From assembly GCF_001636615.1 (NCBI RefSeq), contig NZ_LGEK01000019.1:62001-126000 (forward strand): a DNA stretch of 64,000 bases, written 5' to 3'. How positions within the stretch are numbered: the stretch's first letter is position 1; each line of letters starts with the position of its first letter. Made by a program: the position numbers and the translations under genes. Positions 17,947 through 25,588 of this stretch are shown piece after piece. The DNA is from Mucilaginibacter sp. L294 (lineage in GTDB: Bacteria; Bacteroidota; Bacteroidia; Sphingobacteriales; Sphingobacteriaceae). Below the pieces are notes generated by a model. That model was not told the origin of the DNA. It did no database searches and saw only the letters and a list, made by a program, of their open reading frames with translations.

Positions 17947-18396
17947 ATGAGGAAGCTGCTTTTAGCCATAACCGCCATAATGATAACCGCCGGTGCAAAA
18001 GCACAGGTAGAATCGCACGTTAGGTGGTCATATGCGTCTAAAAGAACAAGCCCTACCGAGGCGGTTGTTTTTTTAAAAGCAACTATTGACAGAGGCTGGC
18101 ATATTTACTCCCAAAATACGAAAGATGGCGGGCCGTTAAAAACAACATTTACGTTTACCCCCGCAAAGGGGTATGAAGTAGTTGGGAAAACGATCGAACC
18201 AAAGCCGATTACTAAGTATGAAAGGGCTGTAAAGATGAATGTTAGCTATTTTGAAAACTCGGTTGTGTTTCAGCAAAAGATAAAATTAAGATTGCCCGGG
18301 GCTAAAACAGTTACCGGGAAACTGGAGTTTTTAGCATGTGCTGAAAAATGCCTGCCGCCGGATGAAGTAGCGTTTGCTATCCCGATAGCGAAATGA
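17947..18396 (+). CDS. DsbD N-terminal-domain protein, copy 1 (shortened Cys loop)
   Basis: A 149-residue exported protein (signal peptide to GAKA, mature from QVESHV) equal to the free periplasmic alpha domain of DsbD, which passes electrons to periplasmic thiol proteins. Motifs: GWHIYSQN, ITKYE and the redox site near the C-terminus. Here the cysteines read C131-AEK-C135, one residue closer than in the paralogue that follows (C131-NDSK-C136). It starts immediately after birA. The two copies are about two-thirds identical by eye, a tandem duplication. Confidence 0.88.
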   Translation: MRKLLLAITAIMITAGAKAQVESHVRWSYASKRTSPTEAVVFLKATIDRGWHIYSQNTKDGGPLKTTFTFTPAKGYEVVGKTIEPKPITKYERAVKMNVSYFENSVVFQQKIKLRLPGAKTVTGKLEFLACAEKCLPPDEVAFAIPIAK

Positions 18397-18429
18397 AAAG
18401 AGTAGGGAATAGGATTTTAAACAAGTAAG

Positions 18430-18882
18430 ATGAAGAAATTATTTTTAGCGGTTACCGCATTATTAATAACTATTGGTGCAAAAGCACAGGTAGAATCGCA
18501 CGTTAAATGGGCCTACGCGGCCAAAAAAACAAGCCCGACAGAGGCGGTAGTTTTAATAAAAGCTACCATTGACAAGGGTTGGCATATTTACTCACAAAAT
18601 GTTAAAGAGGGCGGGCCAATTAAAACCAGCTTTACTTTTACCCCATCGGCCAATTTTGTACTTGTTGGCAAGCCCAGCGAACCCACGCCGATAACCAAAT
18701 ACGAAAAGGTTTTCAGCATGAATGTTGGCTACTTTGAAAATTCGGTTGTGTTTCAGCAAAAAATAAAACTAAAATCAGCAAAAGCTACCGAAGTAAAAGG
18801 TAAGCTGGAATTTATGACCTGTAATGATTCAAAATGTCTTCCACCAGACGAAGTAGAGTTCTCTATCCCGTTAGGTAAATAA
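18430..18882 (+). CDS. DsbD N-terminal-domain protein, copy 2
   Basis: A 150-residue exported paralogue of the preceding gene, with the same signal peptide and GWHIYSQN, ITKYE and YFENSVVFQQKIKL blocks, and a C-x4-C redox site (CNDSKCLPP), the spacing usual in Bacteroidetes. It probably is the functional electron acceptor domain for the DsbD-like membrane protein encoded 5 bp downstream, which lacks this domain at its own N-terminus. Thus the three modules of classical DsbD are split over separate genes here. Confidence 0.9.
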   Translation: MKKLFLAVTALLITIGAKAQVESHVKWAYAAKKTSPTEAVVLIKATIDKGWHIYSQNVKEGGPIKTSFTFTPSANFVLVGKPSEPTPITKYEKVFSMNVGYFENSVVFQQKIKLKSAKATEVKGKLEFMTCNDSKCLPPDEVEFSIPLGK

Positions 18883-18887
18883 TTATA

Positions 18888-20609
18888 ATGAAGACAATAG
18901 CCATTAAACGCACCCTGCTGCGCAGCGCATTTTTATTTTTGATAACCCTTTTTGCTTTGGTGGTTTTAGCACCGCAGCAGCTTAAGGCGCAAACTGCCGA
19001 CACCGTTTCTACAAAAGATGTGGAGTTTACGGATATACCGGTTGTTGATAATGTAGCCATTAAGAAAAGGGCTGATTCTTTAGCCAAAATAAAAGAAGAC
19101 TCCATCATCAAGTCGAGTGCAGCCGTTTTTACAAATAAACAAGCAGCGTCAGATGATGCATCTACGAGCCTTTGGCAATTATTTATCATTGGTTTTGTGG
19201 GTGGTTTCGCGGCGTTTTTATTGCCATGCGTTTATCCTATGCTGCCACTAACGGTTAGCTTTTTTACAAAAAGAGGGGGGAGCAGGGCTAATGCTATATG
19301 GCAATCCTGCCTGTATGGCTTGTCTATTATTTTTATCTATGTAGTTTTCGGCCTGCTGATCACTATTGTTTTTGGCCCGGCGGCGCTTAACGGCTTGGCC
19401 ACTAATGGCGTATTCAATTTCTTTTTCTTTCTGATGCTCATCGTTTTCGGGGCCTCGTTCCTTGGTGCGTTTGAAATAACATTGCCCAGTTCATTAGCCA
19501 ACAAAATGGATGCAAACTCTGACAAGGGTGGCCTTGCCGGGATCTTCTTTATGGCTGCTACCTTAGTGGTAGTATCTTTCTCATGTACCGGACCGGCAAT
19601 TGGCGGGGTGCTTTCAAGTGCTTTTACAAAAGGCGATAGGCTTGGGCCAGCCGTTGTAATGTTTGGTTTTTCGCTGGCTATTGCCTTGCCGTTTACCATA
19701 TTTGCCATGTTTCCTTCGGCTTTAAAAAGCCTGCCAAAATCGGGTGGCTGGCTAAACAGCGTTAAGGTAATACTGGGTTTTATTGAAATAGCGTTTGCCT
19801 TGAAATTCTTATCGAATGTCGACCTGGCCTATCATTGGAACCTGATTGACCGCGAGGTAGTTCTTTCTCTTTGGATAGCTATTGGCATATTAATGAGCTT
19901 GTACCTGATCGGGAAGATCAAATTCTCGCACGATAGCGATGTAACGCATTTAACGGTTACCCGTACATTCATTGCTATGGGGATGTTTGCCTTTACCATA
20001 TATATGGTACCCGGCCTTTGGGGTGCGCCGTTAAAAGCCATTAGCGCTTTGCTGCCGCCTTTAAGCACACAGGATTTTGATATTTCAGGCGGCGGCAGTG
20101 CTGCTATTGCTACCCCGGCCAATACATCAACCATAAAAGTTAAAAAATACGAAGAGCTTTTTAAACGCCTGCCAAAGGTAAAAGGCCTTGACGAGTGGTA
20201 TGATTACGAACAGGCCATAGAACTTTCAAAGCAACTGCGTAAACCCATCCTGATAGATTTTACCGGATGGAACTGTGTTAACTGCCGTAAAATGGAACAG
20301 GAGGTATTGCCTGTGCCGGTTGTATTAACAAAACTGCAAAACGATTTTGTAATACTGCAAATGGTAATTGATGATAAAACAGACTTGCCCGCTGCAGAAC
20401 AATACAAATCAACCGTAACCGGAAAAAACATTACTACCCTGGGGGGTAAATGGCTCGATCTGGAGATAAGTAAATTCAATTCAAACGCGCAGCCTTATTA
20501 TGTTATTATTAATGAAAAAGGCGACGCACTTGTTAAACCGATAGGCGCTACGGATGTTAAATCCTTTATTTCCTACCTGGAGAGTGGATTAGCAGCCTAT
20601 AAAAAATAG
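18888..20609 (+). CDS. DsbD-type thiol:disulfide interchange protein (membrane plus thioredoxin domains)
   Basis: A 573-residue inner-membrane protein moving reducing power from cytoplasmic thioredoxin to the periplasm. After an N-terminal signal/anchor (about 11-30) and a polar stretch comes the eight-helix CcdA-like domain with the redox pair C114 (LPCVYP) and C233 (FSCTGP), then a periplasmic thioredoxin domain with WNCVNCRKME (C463, C466). The alpha domain found at the N-terminus of E. coli DsbD is missing and is supplied by the two genes upstream. Operon: birA, two alpha-domain genes, this gene. Confidence 0.94.
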   Translation: MKTIAIKRTLLRSAFLFLITLFALVVLAPQQLKAQTADTVSTKDVEFTDIPVVDNVAIKKRADSLAKIKEDSIIKSSAAVFTNKQAASDDASTSLWQLFIIGFVGGFAAFLLPCVYPMLPLTVSFFTKRGGSRANAIWQSCLYGLSIIFIYVVFGLLITIVFGPAALNGLATNGVFNFFFFLMLIVFGASFLGAFEITLPSSLANKMDANSDKGGLAGIFFMAATLVVVSFSCTGPAIGGVLSSAFTKGDRLGPAVVMFGFSLAIALPFTIFAMFPSALKSLPKSGGWLNSVKVILGFIEIAFALKFLSNVDLAYHWNLIDREVVLSLWIAIGILMSLYLIGKIKFSHDSDVTHLTVTRTFIAMGMFAFTIYMVPGLWGAPLKAISALLPPLSTQDFDISGGGSAAIATPANTSTIKVKKYEELFKRLPKVKGLDEWYDYEQAIELSKQLRKPILIDFTGWNCVNCRKMEQEVLPVPVVLTKLQNDFVILQMVIDDKTDLPAAEQYKSTVTGKNITTLGGKWLDLEISKFNSNAQPYYVIINEKGDALVKPIGATDVKSFISYLESGLAAYKK

Positions 20610-20625
20610 GCAGGTAAAAAAAATT

Positions 20626-20702
20626 AGTGTAAATTCGCCGAACTTTACGAAAACGATGTAGCAACACTACATGGCTTTTGTAAAGTTCTTTCTGTTTACA
20701 CT
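20626..20702 (+). promoter_or_regulatory. Nested long hairpin upstream of pfkA
   Basis: Three sets of arms nest symmetrically: AGTGTAAA (20626-20633) with TTTACACT (20695-20702), AACTTTAC (20641-20648) with GTAAAGTT (20680-20687), and ATGTAG (20656-20661) with CTACAT (20667-20672), with further pairing between. It ends 26 nt before the pfkA ATG and has no T-run. A near-consensus -7 box, TAAATTCG (20630-20637), overlaps its left arm. It could be a leader structure, an operator, or a degenerate palindromic element. Confidence 0.6.
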
Positions 20703-20728
20703 TACAAAGCGACAGCGCCCTTTTAAAA

Positions 20729-21706
20729 ATGACGCAGATCAAAAATATAGGAGTTTTTACTTCAGGTGGTGATGCACCAGGCATGAATGCCGCCATCCGC
20801 GCGGTAGTACGTTCGGCAACTTATTATGGAATTGAGGTAACCGGTATCCGCAGAGGTTACGAGGGGATGATCAATGGTGAATTTTTTACCATGGACAGGA
20901 AATCTGTTTCCAACATCATTCAACGAGGGGGTACTATTCTTAAAACCGCCCGCAGCGAACAATTCAAAACAACCGAAGGCCGCAGGTTGGCTTACGACCA
21001 GCTGATAAAGCATAATGTTGATGCCATTGTTGCCATTGGCGGCGATGGTACATTTACCGGCGCGCGCATCTTCGGCTCCGAGTATGATATCCCAGTAGTT
21101 GGTTTACCCGGCACTATCGATAACGACCTTATGGGTACCGATTTTACCATTGGTTATGATACCGCTATTAATACGGTAATTGATGCGGTTGATAAGATCC
21201 GCGATACGGCAGAATCGCACGACCGTGTGTTTATTGTGGAGGTGATGGGCCGCGATAGCGGATTGATAGCCCTGCGTACCGGTATCGCATCGGGTGCAGA
21301 AGCCATTGTTATCCCCGAAAGTAAAACCAATATTGATGCCCTTTGCGAGCGCTTAGAGCATGGCCGTAAGGATAAGCTATCGAAAATTGTGATAGTAGCC
21401 GAGGGTGATGATGCCGGTGGCGCTTTCGAAATAGGCCGCCATGTAAAAGAGCGTTTCCCGCATTACGATACAAGGGTTTCTATATTAGGCCACATCCAGC
21501 GTGGTGGCAGGCCGTCATGCCAGGACAGGGTATTGGCAAGCCGCGTAGGCGTAGCCGCTGTTGAGGCTTTAAGGGATGGCCACCGTAACGAAATGATAGG
21601 CGTTATCCATAACGAGATCTCATACACCCCGTTTGAGCATGCCTGTAAACACAATGTTGAAATAAACCCCAACTTTTTGAAGATAGTAGAGATACTGGCG
21701 ATATAA
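20729..21706 (+). CDS. pfkA: 6-phosphofructokinase
   Basis: A 325-residue ATP-dependent phosphofructokinase of glycolysis. Signatures: TSGGDAPGMNAAIRAVVR at the N-terminus, AIGGDGTFTGA (ATP site), GLPGTIDNDLMGTDFTIGYDTA with the catalytic Asp in TIDND, EVMGRDSGLIAL, and LGHIQRGGRPSCQDR near the C-terminus. The GGDGT motif indicates ATP rather than pyrophosphate as donor. Length is normal. It is monocistronic: a nested hairpin lies before it and a strong terminator after it. Confidence 0.97.
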   Translation: MTQIKNIGVFTSGGDAPGMNAAIRAVVRSATYYGIEVTGIRRGYEGMINGEFFTMDRKSVSNIIQRGGTILKTARSEQFKTTEGRRLAYDQLIKHNVDAIVAIGGDGTFTGARIFGSEYDIPVVGLPGTIDNDLMGTDFTIGYDTAINTVIDAVDKIRDTAESHDRVFIVEVMGRDSGLIALRTGIASGAEAIVIPESKTNIDALCERLEHGRKDKLSKIVIVAEGDDAGGAFEIGRHVKERFPHYDTRVSILGHIQRGGRPSCQDRVLASRVGVAAVEALRDGHRNEMIGVIHNEISYTPFEHACKHNVEINPNFLKIVEILAI

Positions 21707-21720
21707 GTTTGGTTGAACAT

Positions 21721-21760
21721 AAAAGGAAAAGCCGCTCAATTGAGTGGCTTTTCCTTTTTT
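21721..21760 (+). terminator. pfkA terminator
   Basis: AAAAGGAAAAGCC pairs with GGCTTTTCCTTTT around a CTCAATTGAG core, followed by T. Almost uninterrupted stem of about 18 bp. Confidence 0.9.
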
Positions 21761-21770
21761 ATGCCCCGGT

Positions 21771-21893
21771 GTCATTTCGAACGAGGGACGAGGAGAAATC
21801 TTTTACACTTTACAATTAGCCGAAATGCATAGTGTAAAAGATTTCTCTTCGTCCCACCGCGCATTTTCCGCCCCGCTCCTCATTCGAAATGAC
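21771..21893. repeat. Dispersed palindromic repeat, complete inverted pair
   Basis: Starts GTCATTTCGAACGA (21771), then GGAGAAATCTTTTACAC, and closes inverted with GTGTAAAAGATTTCTC and CATTCGAAATGAC (ends 21893). Same family as at 13751 and around the GIY-YIG gene. It fills the gap between convergent pfkA and the SPFH gene. Confidence 0.85.
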
Positions 21894-21913
21894 AGGCGGT
21901 TATGAATGTAGTA

Positions 21914-23809
21914 TTACTCCACCTTCGGCGTTACATCCACCACCTTCGCTTCACTTTCCCGTTGCAGCTTTTTAAGCATTTCGGTTCCAATTAAAGCGTC
22001 TATCATGCCATTGCCACCACCGTTTTGGCCGTTAACCAAAATTTCGGGCACCAGTTTAATACCATTGCTGGCTAAAGCTTCGGCTACACGTACAATAGCG
22101 TATTGCTCGGTACCCATGGCTTCGGTTTTTTGTTTGGTAACCTCGGCTTCGGCCAAACCTATGGCCTTTATTTTACCGGCATCGGCAGTACCATTAACCT
22201 CGGTTGCATTGGCATCCGCTTTAGCGTTAATGGTTTTGGCTTCTGCATCGGCTTTGGCTATGATGGTTTTGTTCTCGGCATCAGCCTTAGCATTGATCAC
22301 CCTCGATTCGGCATCACCCCTGGCAGCAGCAACTTTTGAAGCCGCCATTTGGGTGTTTATCTCTACCTGGCGGGTTGATTTTACCACCTCGGGCTGCATA
22401 TCGGCACCGGCTTTGGCGCTTTCAAATTCCTTACGCTCTATCTGGGCGCTTTTTTGAATTTCGTAGGTAACGCGTTCCTGTTCGGCTATTTTACGGTCGG
22501 TAAGGGTTTTCATCAGAGCTTCCGGCGGCACAATGTCACCAATCAGGGTGTCTACGCCTTCTACGTTATAGTCGGCCAGTACTTTGCTGATCTGCGCACG
22601 GGCATCCTCCTGCCTTTGCGACCGGTTGGTTAAAAACTCTATCACACCACTTTTTTGTGCCGAGTTACGGAAGTAGTTAGCAATAGTGGGTTCCAGCACC
22701 TGCGATACCAGGTTTTTTGTATTACCAAACCTGGCAATAACCTTTGGCGCATCGTTACGCGGGATGTGGATGATCTGCGACACATCCAGATTGAAGGTAA
22801 ACCCATCGGATGAACGCACACTGATGGTACACAGGTTTTTATCCAGCTCGTGGCTTTCGGTGCGGCTGTTGGCCCAGTTCAATACTATATTTGTAGTAGG
22901 CACAATCTCTACCGTGTGGGTGTAAATGTTTACAGGGTGCTTGCCCGGGTCAAGCGGTTCATCCCAAACACCTTTATCGTATTTCTTAACAATGTTACCA
23001 TGTGTAAAGCCTACGCCGCTGGTATCCTTACCCTCGGGGCCAACAAAGGAGTTGACAACGCCCACATACCCGATATGGATATGCACCATCTCTACCTGCT
23101 CCACAATGACAAACCAGGGGTTTAGGTAATAAGTACCGGCGAGGATAACGTCCTCTTGCAAACCTTTTTTACCGCCGGCTTTTATAAACGCCATCGGGTC
23201 TTGATAGTTACGGTGCCCATCAACCGAGCCGCCGGCTATTTCACCTTTATCCAAAGGTTCACCATCCAGCGTGGTTACAATACCCACCTTGTTTTCGTGG
23301 ATGCTGGTAGTAGGCACCATCACAATCTCGAAAAGGAAGGTGTTGATACGATAGTTACCCGGCGTTAAGAACGCGGCTTGCGGGCCTTTTTGTCCGTTGT
23401 TTTCCAGAAAGGCCTGCGAGTCCTGGAACTTGTCGCAATCTACCGGTTTGCCCAGCACACGGCCAATATCCATTGGGGCGCCGTCTTTAGCTTTTACCAG
23501 GCCAAGCCTATCCTGCGGAACAACGGTAAAGGCTTCCATGGTAATTACATACTGCCATGGCCACATGCGCCAGTACAGGCCCGGGGCAAGCGGTTTTGCC
23601 TGCATACCCGCTTCGCCGTTGATGGCGATAATACGGCCATCGGGCAGCCGTTTGCTCCCATAAAGGGTGAATTTTTTAACAACCAAACCAATACGGTCAT
23701 CCGGAACGATGATCATACCACATAAAACACGCAATACAAATTTGTAAAGCAGAACAGCACCCACCAGCGGAAATACCCACCAGAATTGGATCAATAAATT
23801 TTCAGACAT
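21914..23809 (-). CDS. Large SPFH/band-7 (flotillin-like) protein
   Basis: A 631-residue protein with an N-terminal membrane helix (about residues 10-32) and an extended SPFH region, longer than in flotillins (about 100 residues longer than usual), preceded by repeated GIVTTLDGEPLDKGEI-like segments. The C-terminal third is an Ala/Lys/Glu coiled coil with tandem short repeats (AKADAENKT, AKADAEAKT, NAKADANA). SPFH proteins form membrane-associated cages or microdomains. It is likely cytoplasmic-membrane anchored. It is monocistronic, with a dispersed repeat beyond its stop. Specific partners are not visible. Confidence 0.88.
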   Translation of the reverse strand: MSENLLIQFWWVFPLVGAVLLYKFVLRVLCGMIIVPDDRIGLVVKKFTLYGSKRLPDGRIIAINGEAGMQAKPLAPGLYWRMWPWQYVITMEAFTVVPQDRLGLVKAKDGAPMDIGRVLGKPVDCDKFQDSQAFLENNGQKGPQAAFLTPGNYRINTFLFEIVMVPTTSIHENKVGIVTTLDGEPLDKGEIAGGSVDGHRNYQDPMAFIKAGGKKGLQEDVILAGTYYLNPWFVIVEQVEMVHIHIGYVGVVNSFVGPEGKDTSGVGFTHGNIVKKYDKGVWDEPLDPGKHPVNIYTHTVEIVPTTNIVLNWANSRTESHELDKNLCTISVRSSDGFTFNLDVSQIIHIPRNDAPKVIARFGNTKNLVSQVLEPTIANYFRNSAQKSGVIEFLTNRSQRQEDARAQISKVLADYNVEGVDTLIGDIVPPEALMKTLTDRKIAEQERVTYEIQKSAQIERKEFESAKAGADMQPEVVKSTRQVEINTQMAASKVAAARGDAESRVINAKADAENKTIIAKADAEAKTINAKADANATEVNGTADAGKIKAIGLAEAEVTKQKTEAMGTEQYAIVRVAEALASNGIKLVPEILVNGQNGGGNGMIDALIGTEMLKKLQRESEAKVVDVTPKVE

Positions 23810-23974
23810 TTTTTTTAGTGATTAATTTAACGGGGCCCTTAAGGTGCGGGCTCCTCACAATAACTTATAGCTTTATGAGACCTTGGCTATATAGCGATAT
23901 TATGATGCAGGTGAATTATTCTTGTTACAAAAAATTGCGAAAATATTTTTGGGGTATCTTATAGCCTCTGCGCC

Positions 23975-24094
23975 GTTTACTCACCCCGACATCGCTTCGC
24001 TTGTCGACCCTCTCTACTGCGCGAAGAGGGTGAAGAAAATGTAAGAAAGAACCCCCTCTTCGCGCAGCAGAGAGGGGGCAGGGGGTGAGTAAAC
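23975..24094. repeat. 120-bp palindromic element, second intergenic family
   Basis: The gap 23810-24239 has no gene. Perfect 13-bp ends GTTTACTCACCCC (23975-23987) and GGGGTGAGTAAAC (24082-24094) enclose an inner pair of 23 bp (24008-24030 with 24054-24076) with a single mismatch, built around GCGCGAAGAGGG. It would form a long hairpin as RNA or single-stranded DNA. The rpsP promoter follows. Confidence 0.8.
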
Positions 24095-24178
24095 TAATAA
24101 AGCGAACATTCCCCCATTGCTTCAAGGCAAACCCCTACCTAATTAATTACAAGCCTTTTATATATAAATAATAATTTA

Positions 24179-24186
24179 TACCTTTG
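24179..24186 (+). promoter_or_regulatory. rpsP promoter -7 box
   Basis: TACCTTTG, an exact TAnnTTTG match, 53 nt before the rpsP ATG in an AT-rich region. Confidence 0.6.
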
Positions 24187-24239
24187 CATCCCCGCAGAAA
24201 GAACTCCGGGGACAATGTTGAATACATAAAAATAAAAGA

Positions 24240-24794
24240 ATGGCAACTAAGATCAGACTGCAAAGACACGGTAAAAAAGGAAAACCTTTTTATTACATCG
24301 TAGTAGCAGATGCCCGTGCTCCAAGAGACGGTCGTTTTATTGAGCGTGTAGGTTCATACAACCCTAACACCAACCCAGCTACAATCGACATCAATTTCGA
24401 AAAAACCCTTGAGTGGGTAAACAATGGCGCACAGCCAACAGACACTTGCCGTGCAATACTGTCATACAAAGGCGTATTATACAAAAAACACCTACAAGGC
24501 GGTGTTAAAAAAGGTGCTTTAACCGAAGAACAAGCAGAAACTAAATTTGCTGAGTGGTTAGATCAAAAAGACGGCAAAATAACAGGTAAAAAATCAAATC
24601 TTAACGCTGCAAAAGACGAAGCCCGTAAATTGGCTTTAATTGCTGAAGCTAAAAAGAAAGAAGATAAAGCTGCAGCTATCGCTGCTAAGAACGCTCCTGT
24701 AGCTGAAGTAGTAGAGGAAGAAGAAGTTTCTGAAGCACCTGCTGAAGAAGAAGCTGCTGCCGATACCGAAACTGAAGCAGAAAGCGCTGAATAA
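24240..24794 (+). CDS. rpsP: 30S ribosomal protein S16
   Basis: A 184-residue S16. The N-terminal 80 residues are the conserved ribosomal domain ([23 protein letters not shown], then [14 protein letters not shown]). The remaining 100 residues are a Lys/Ala- then Glu/Ala-rich tail ([25 protein letters not shown]), far longer than the about 80-residue E. coli protein and typical of Bacteroidetes. S16 assembles early on the 16S rRNA. It precedes rimM, a conserved order. Codon use is strongly biased, as expected for a highly expressed gene. Confidence 0.97.
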   Translation: MATKIRLQRHGKKGKPFYYIVVADARAPRDGRFIERVGSYNPNTNPATIDINFEKTLEWVNNGAQPTDTCRAILSYKGVLYKKHLQGGVKKGALTEEQAETKFAEWLDQKDGKITGKKSNLNAAKDEARKLALIAEAKKKEDKAAAIAAKNAPVAEVVEEEEVSEAPAEEEAAADTETEAESAE

Positions 24795-24819
24795 TTATTT
24801 GAACGCAAGTTCTAAAGCA

Positions 24820-24852
24820 AATGGCGAAGCAACCCAACGGTTCTTCGCCATT
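24820..24852 (+). terminator. rpsP-rimM intergenic hairpin (attenuator-like)
   Basis: Perfect 10-bp stem AATGGCGAAG (24820-24829) with CTTCGCCATT (24843-24852), followed by a weak GTTATTTA. It ends 19 nt before the rimM ATG, so it may lower rimM output relative to S16 or be an RNA processing site. Confidence 0.6.
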
Positions 24853-24871
24853 GTTATTTAAAAATATTATT

Positions 24872-25399
24872 ATGAAAACCGAGGATTGTTTCAGGCTGGG
24901 CAGCATTTTAAAAACCAAAGGCCTTAAAGGCGAAATGCAGGTATATGTTGATTTTGAAGATGCCGAAGCCATCAAAATCAAATCATTATTTGTGGATATT
25001 GCAGGCAAGCTGGTGCCATACTTTGTAAGCTCGATAAAGTTTTTGCAAAAGAACCAGGCCTACCTGAACCTGGAAGATATAGATACCATTGAAAAGGCAA
25101 CGATGTTGGTGAAAAAGGATATCTACCTGCCTAATAAGGTAAAACCTAAAAAGAAGAAGGAAGAATTTACTCTTAAAGATGTAAAAGGCTTTATTGCGGT
25201 TGATGAAAACCACGGCGAACTGGGTGAGATACTGGATGTGGTTGAATATCCGCAGAAGCTTATTGCATCAGTAAATTTTAAAAATAAAGAGGTGCTGTTC
25301 CCGCTGAATGTAGATATCATTAAAGGGATTGACGTTGAAGGCGGCGAGATCTATATTGCCCTGCCAGATGGTTTACTGGATGTTTATTTAGAAGGGTAA
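24872..25399 (+). CDS. rimM: Ribosome maturation factor RimM
   Basis: A 175-residue RimM, which helps 30S assembly around S19. Residues: N-terminal RimM domain (CFRLGSILKTKGLKGEMQVY) then PRC-like barrel (FIAVDENHGELGEILDVVEYPQKLIAS, then LFPLNVDIIKGID). The start at 24872 (MKTEDCFRLG) is chosen because an in-frame ATG at 24821 lies in the attenuator-like hairpin and would add 17 residues unrelated to the family. It follows rpsP, as in many bacteria. Confidence 0.95.
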   Translation: MKTEDCFRLGSILKTKGLKGEMQVYVDFEDAEAIKIKSLFVDIAGKLVPYFVSSIKFLQKNQAYLNLEDIDTIEKATMLVKKDIYLPNKVKPKKKKEEFTLKDVKGFIAVDENHGELGEILDVVEYPQKLIASVNFKNKEVLFPLNVDIIKGIDVEGGEIYIALPDGLLDVYLEG

Positions 25400-25411
25400 T
25401 TTCATATTACT

Positions 25412-25515
25412 TTCTCGCAAAGACGCTAAGACGCACATAGATTGCAGTTTTAACGTCTTTGTTGTTTATAAAGGTTGGCAACTGCACTTAGCGTCTCTGC
25501 GTCTTTGCGAGAGAA
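25412..25515. repeat. Long imperfect palindrome (TCTCGCAAAGACGC family)
   Basis: TCTCGCAAAGACGC near 25413 pairs with GCGTCTTTGCGAGA near 25499, with TGCAGTT/AACTGCA and further pairing inside. Over 100 bp in total. This motif is a familiar intergenic repeat in Bacteroidetes. It lies between rimM and the promoter of the next operon. Confidence 0.75.
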
Positions 25516-25523
25516 TAAAAATA

Positions 25524-25584
25524 AAATGTCAAAAATACTTGACATTTGTAAAGTTTGTTTTACATTTGGTAAATCAAACTTTAC
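25524..25584 (+). promoter_or_regulatory. Promoter and double operator of the Xre-membrane operon
   Basis: The best promoter in the window: TTG (25539-25541), 19 bp, TACATTTG (25561-25568). It is enclosed by two perfect palindromes: AAATGTCAA (25524-25532) with TTGACATTT (25539-25547), overlapping the -33 box, and GTAAAGTTTG (25548-25557) with CAAACTTTAC (25575-25584), straddling the -7 box. The Xre protein encoded at the end of the operon is the obvious candidate to bind here. Confidence 0.75.
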
Positions 25585-25588
25585 AATC

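Noticed and set aside
25475..25588. Longer start (TTG) for the 143-residue membrane protein
   Set aside because: The added N-terminus is the translation of an intergenic palindromic repeat and of the promoter/operator region.
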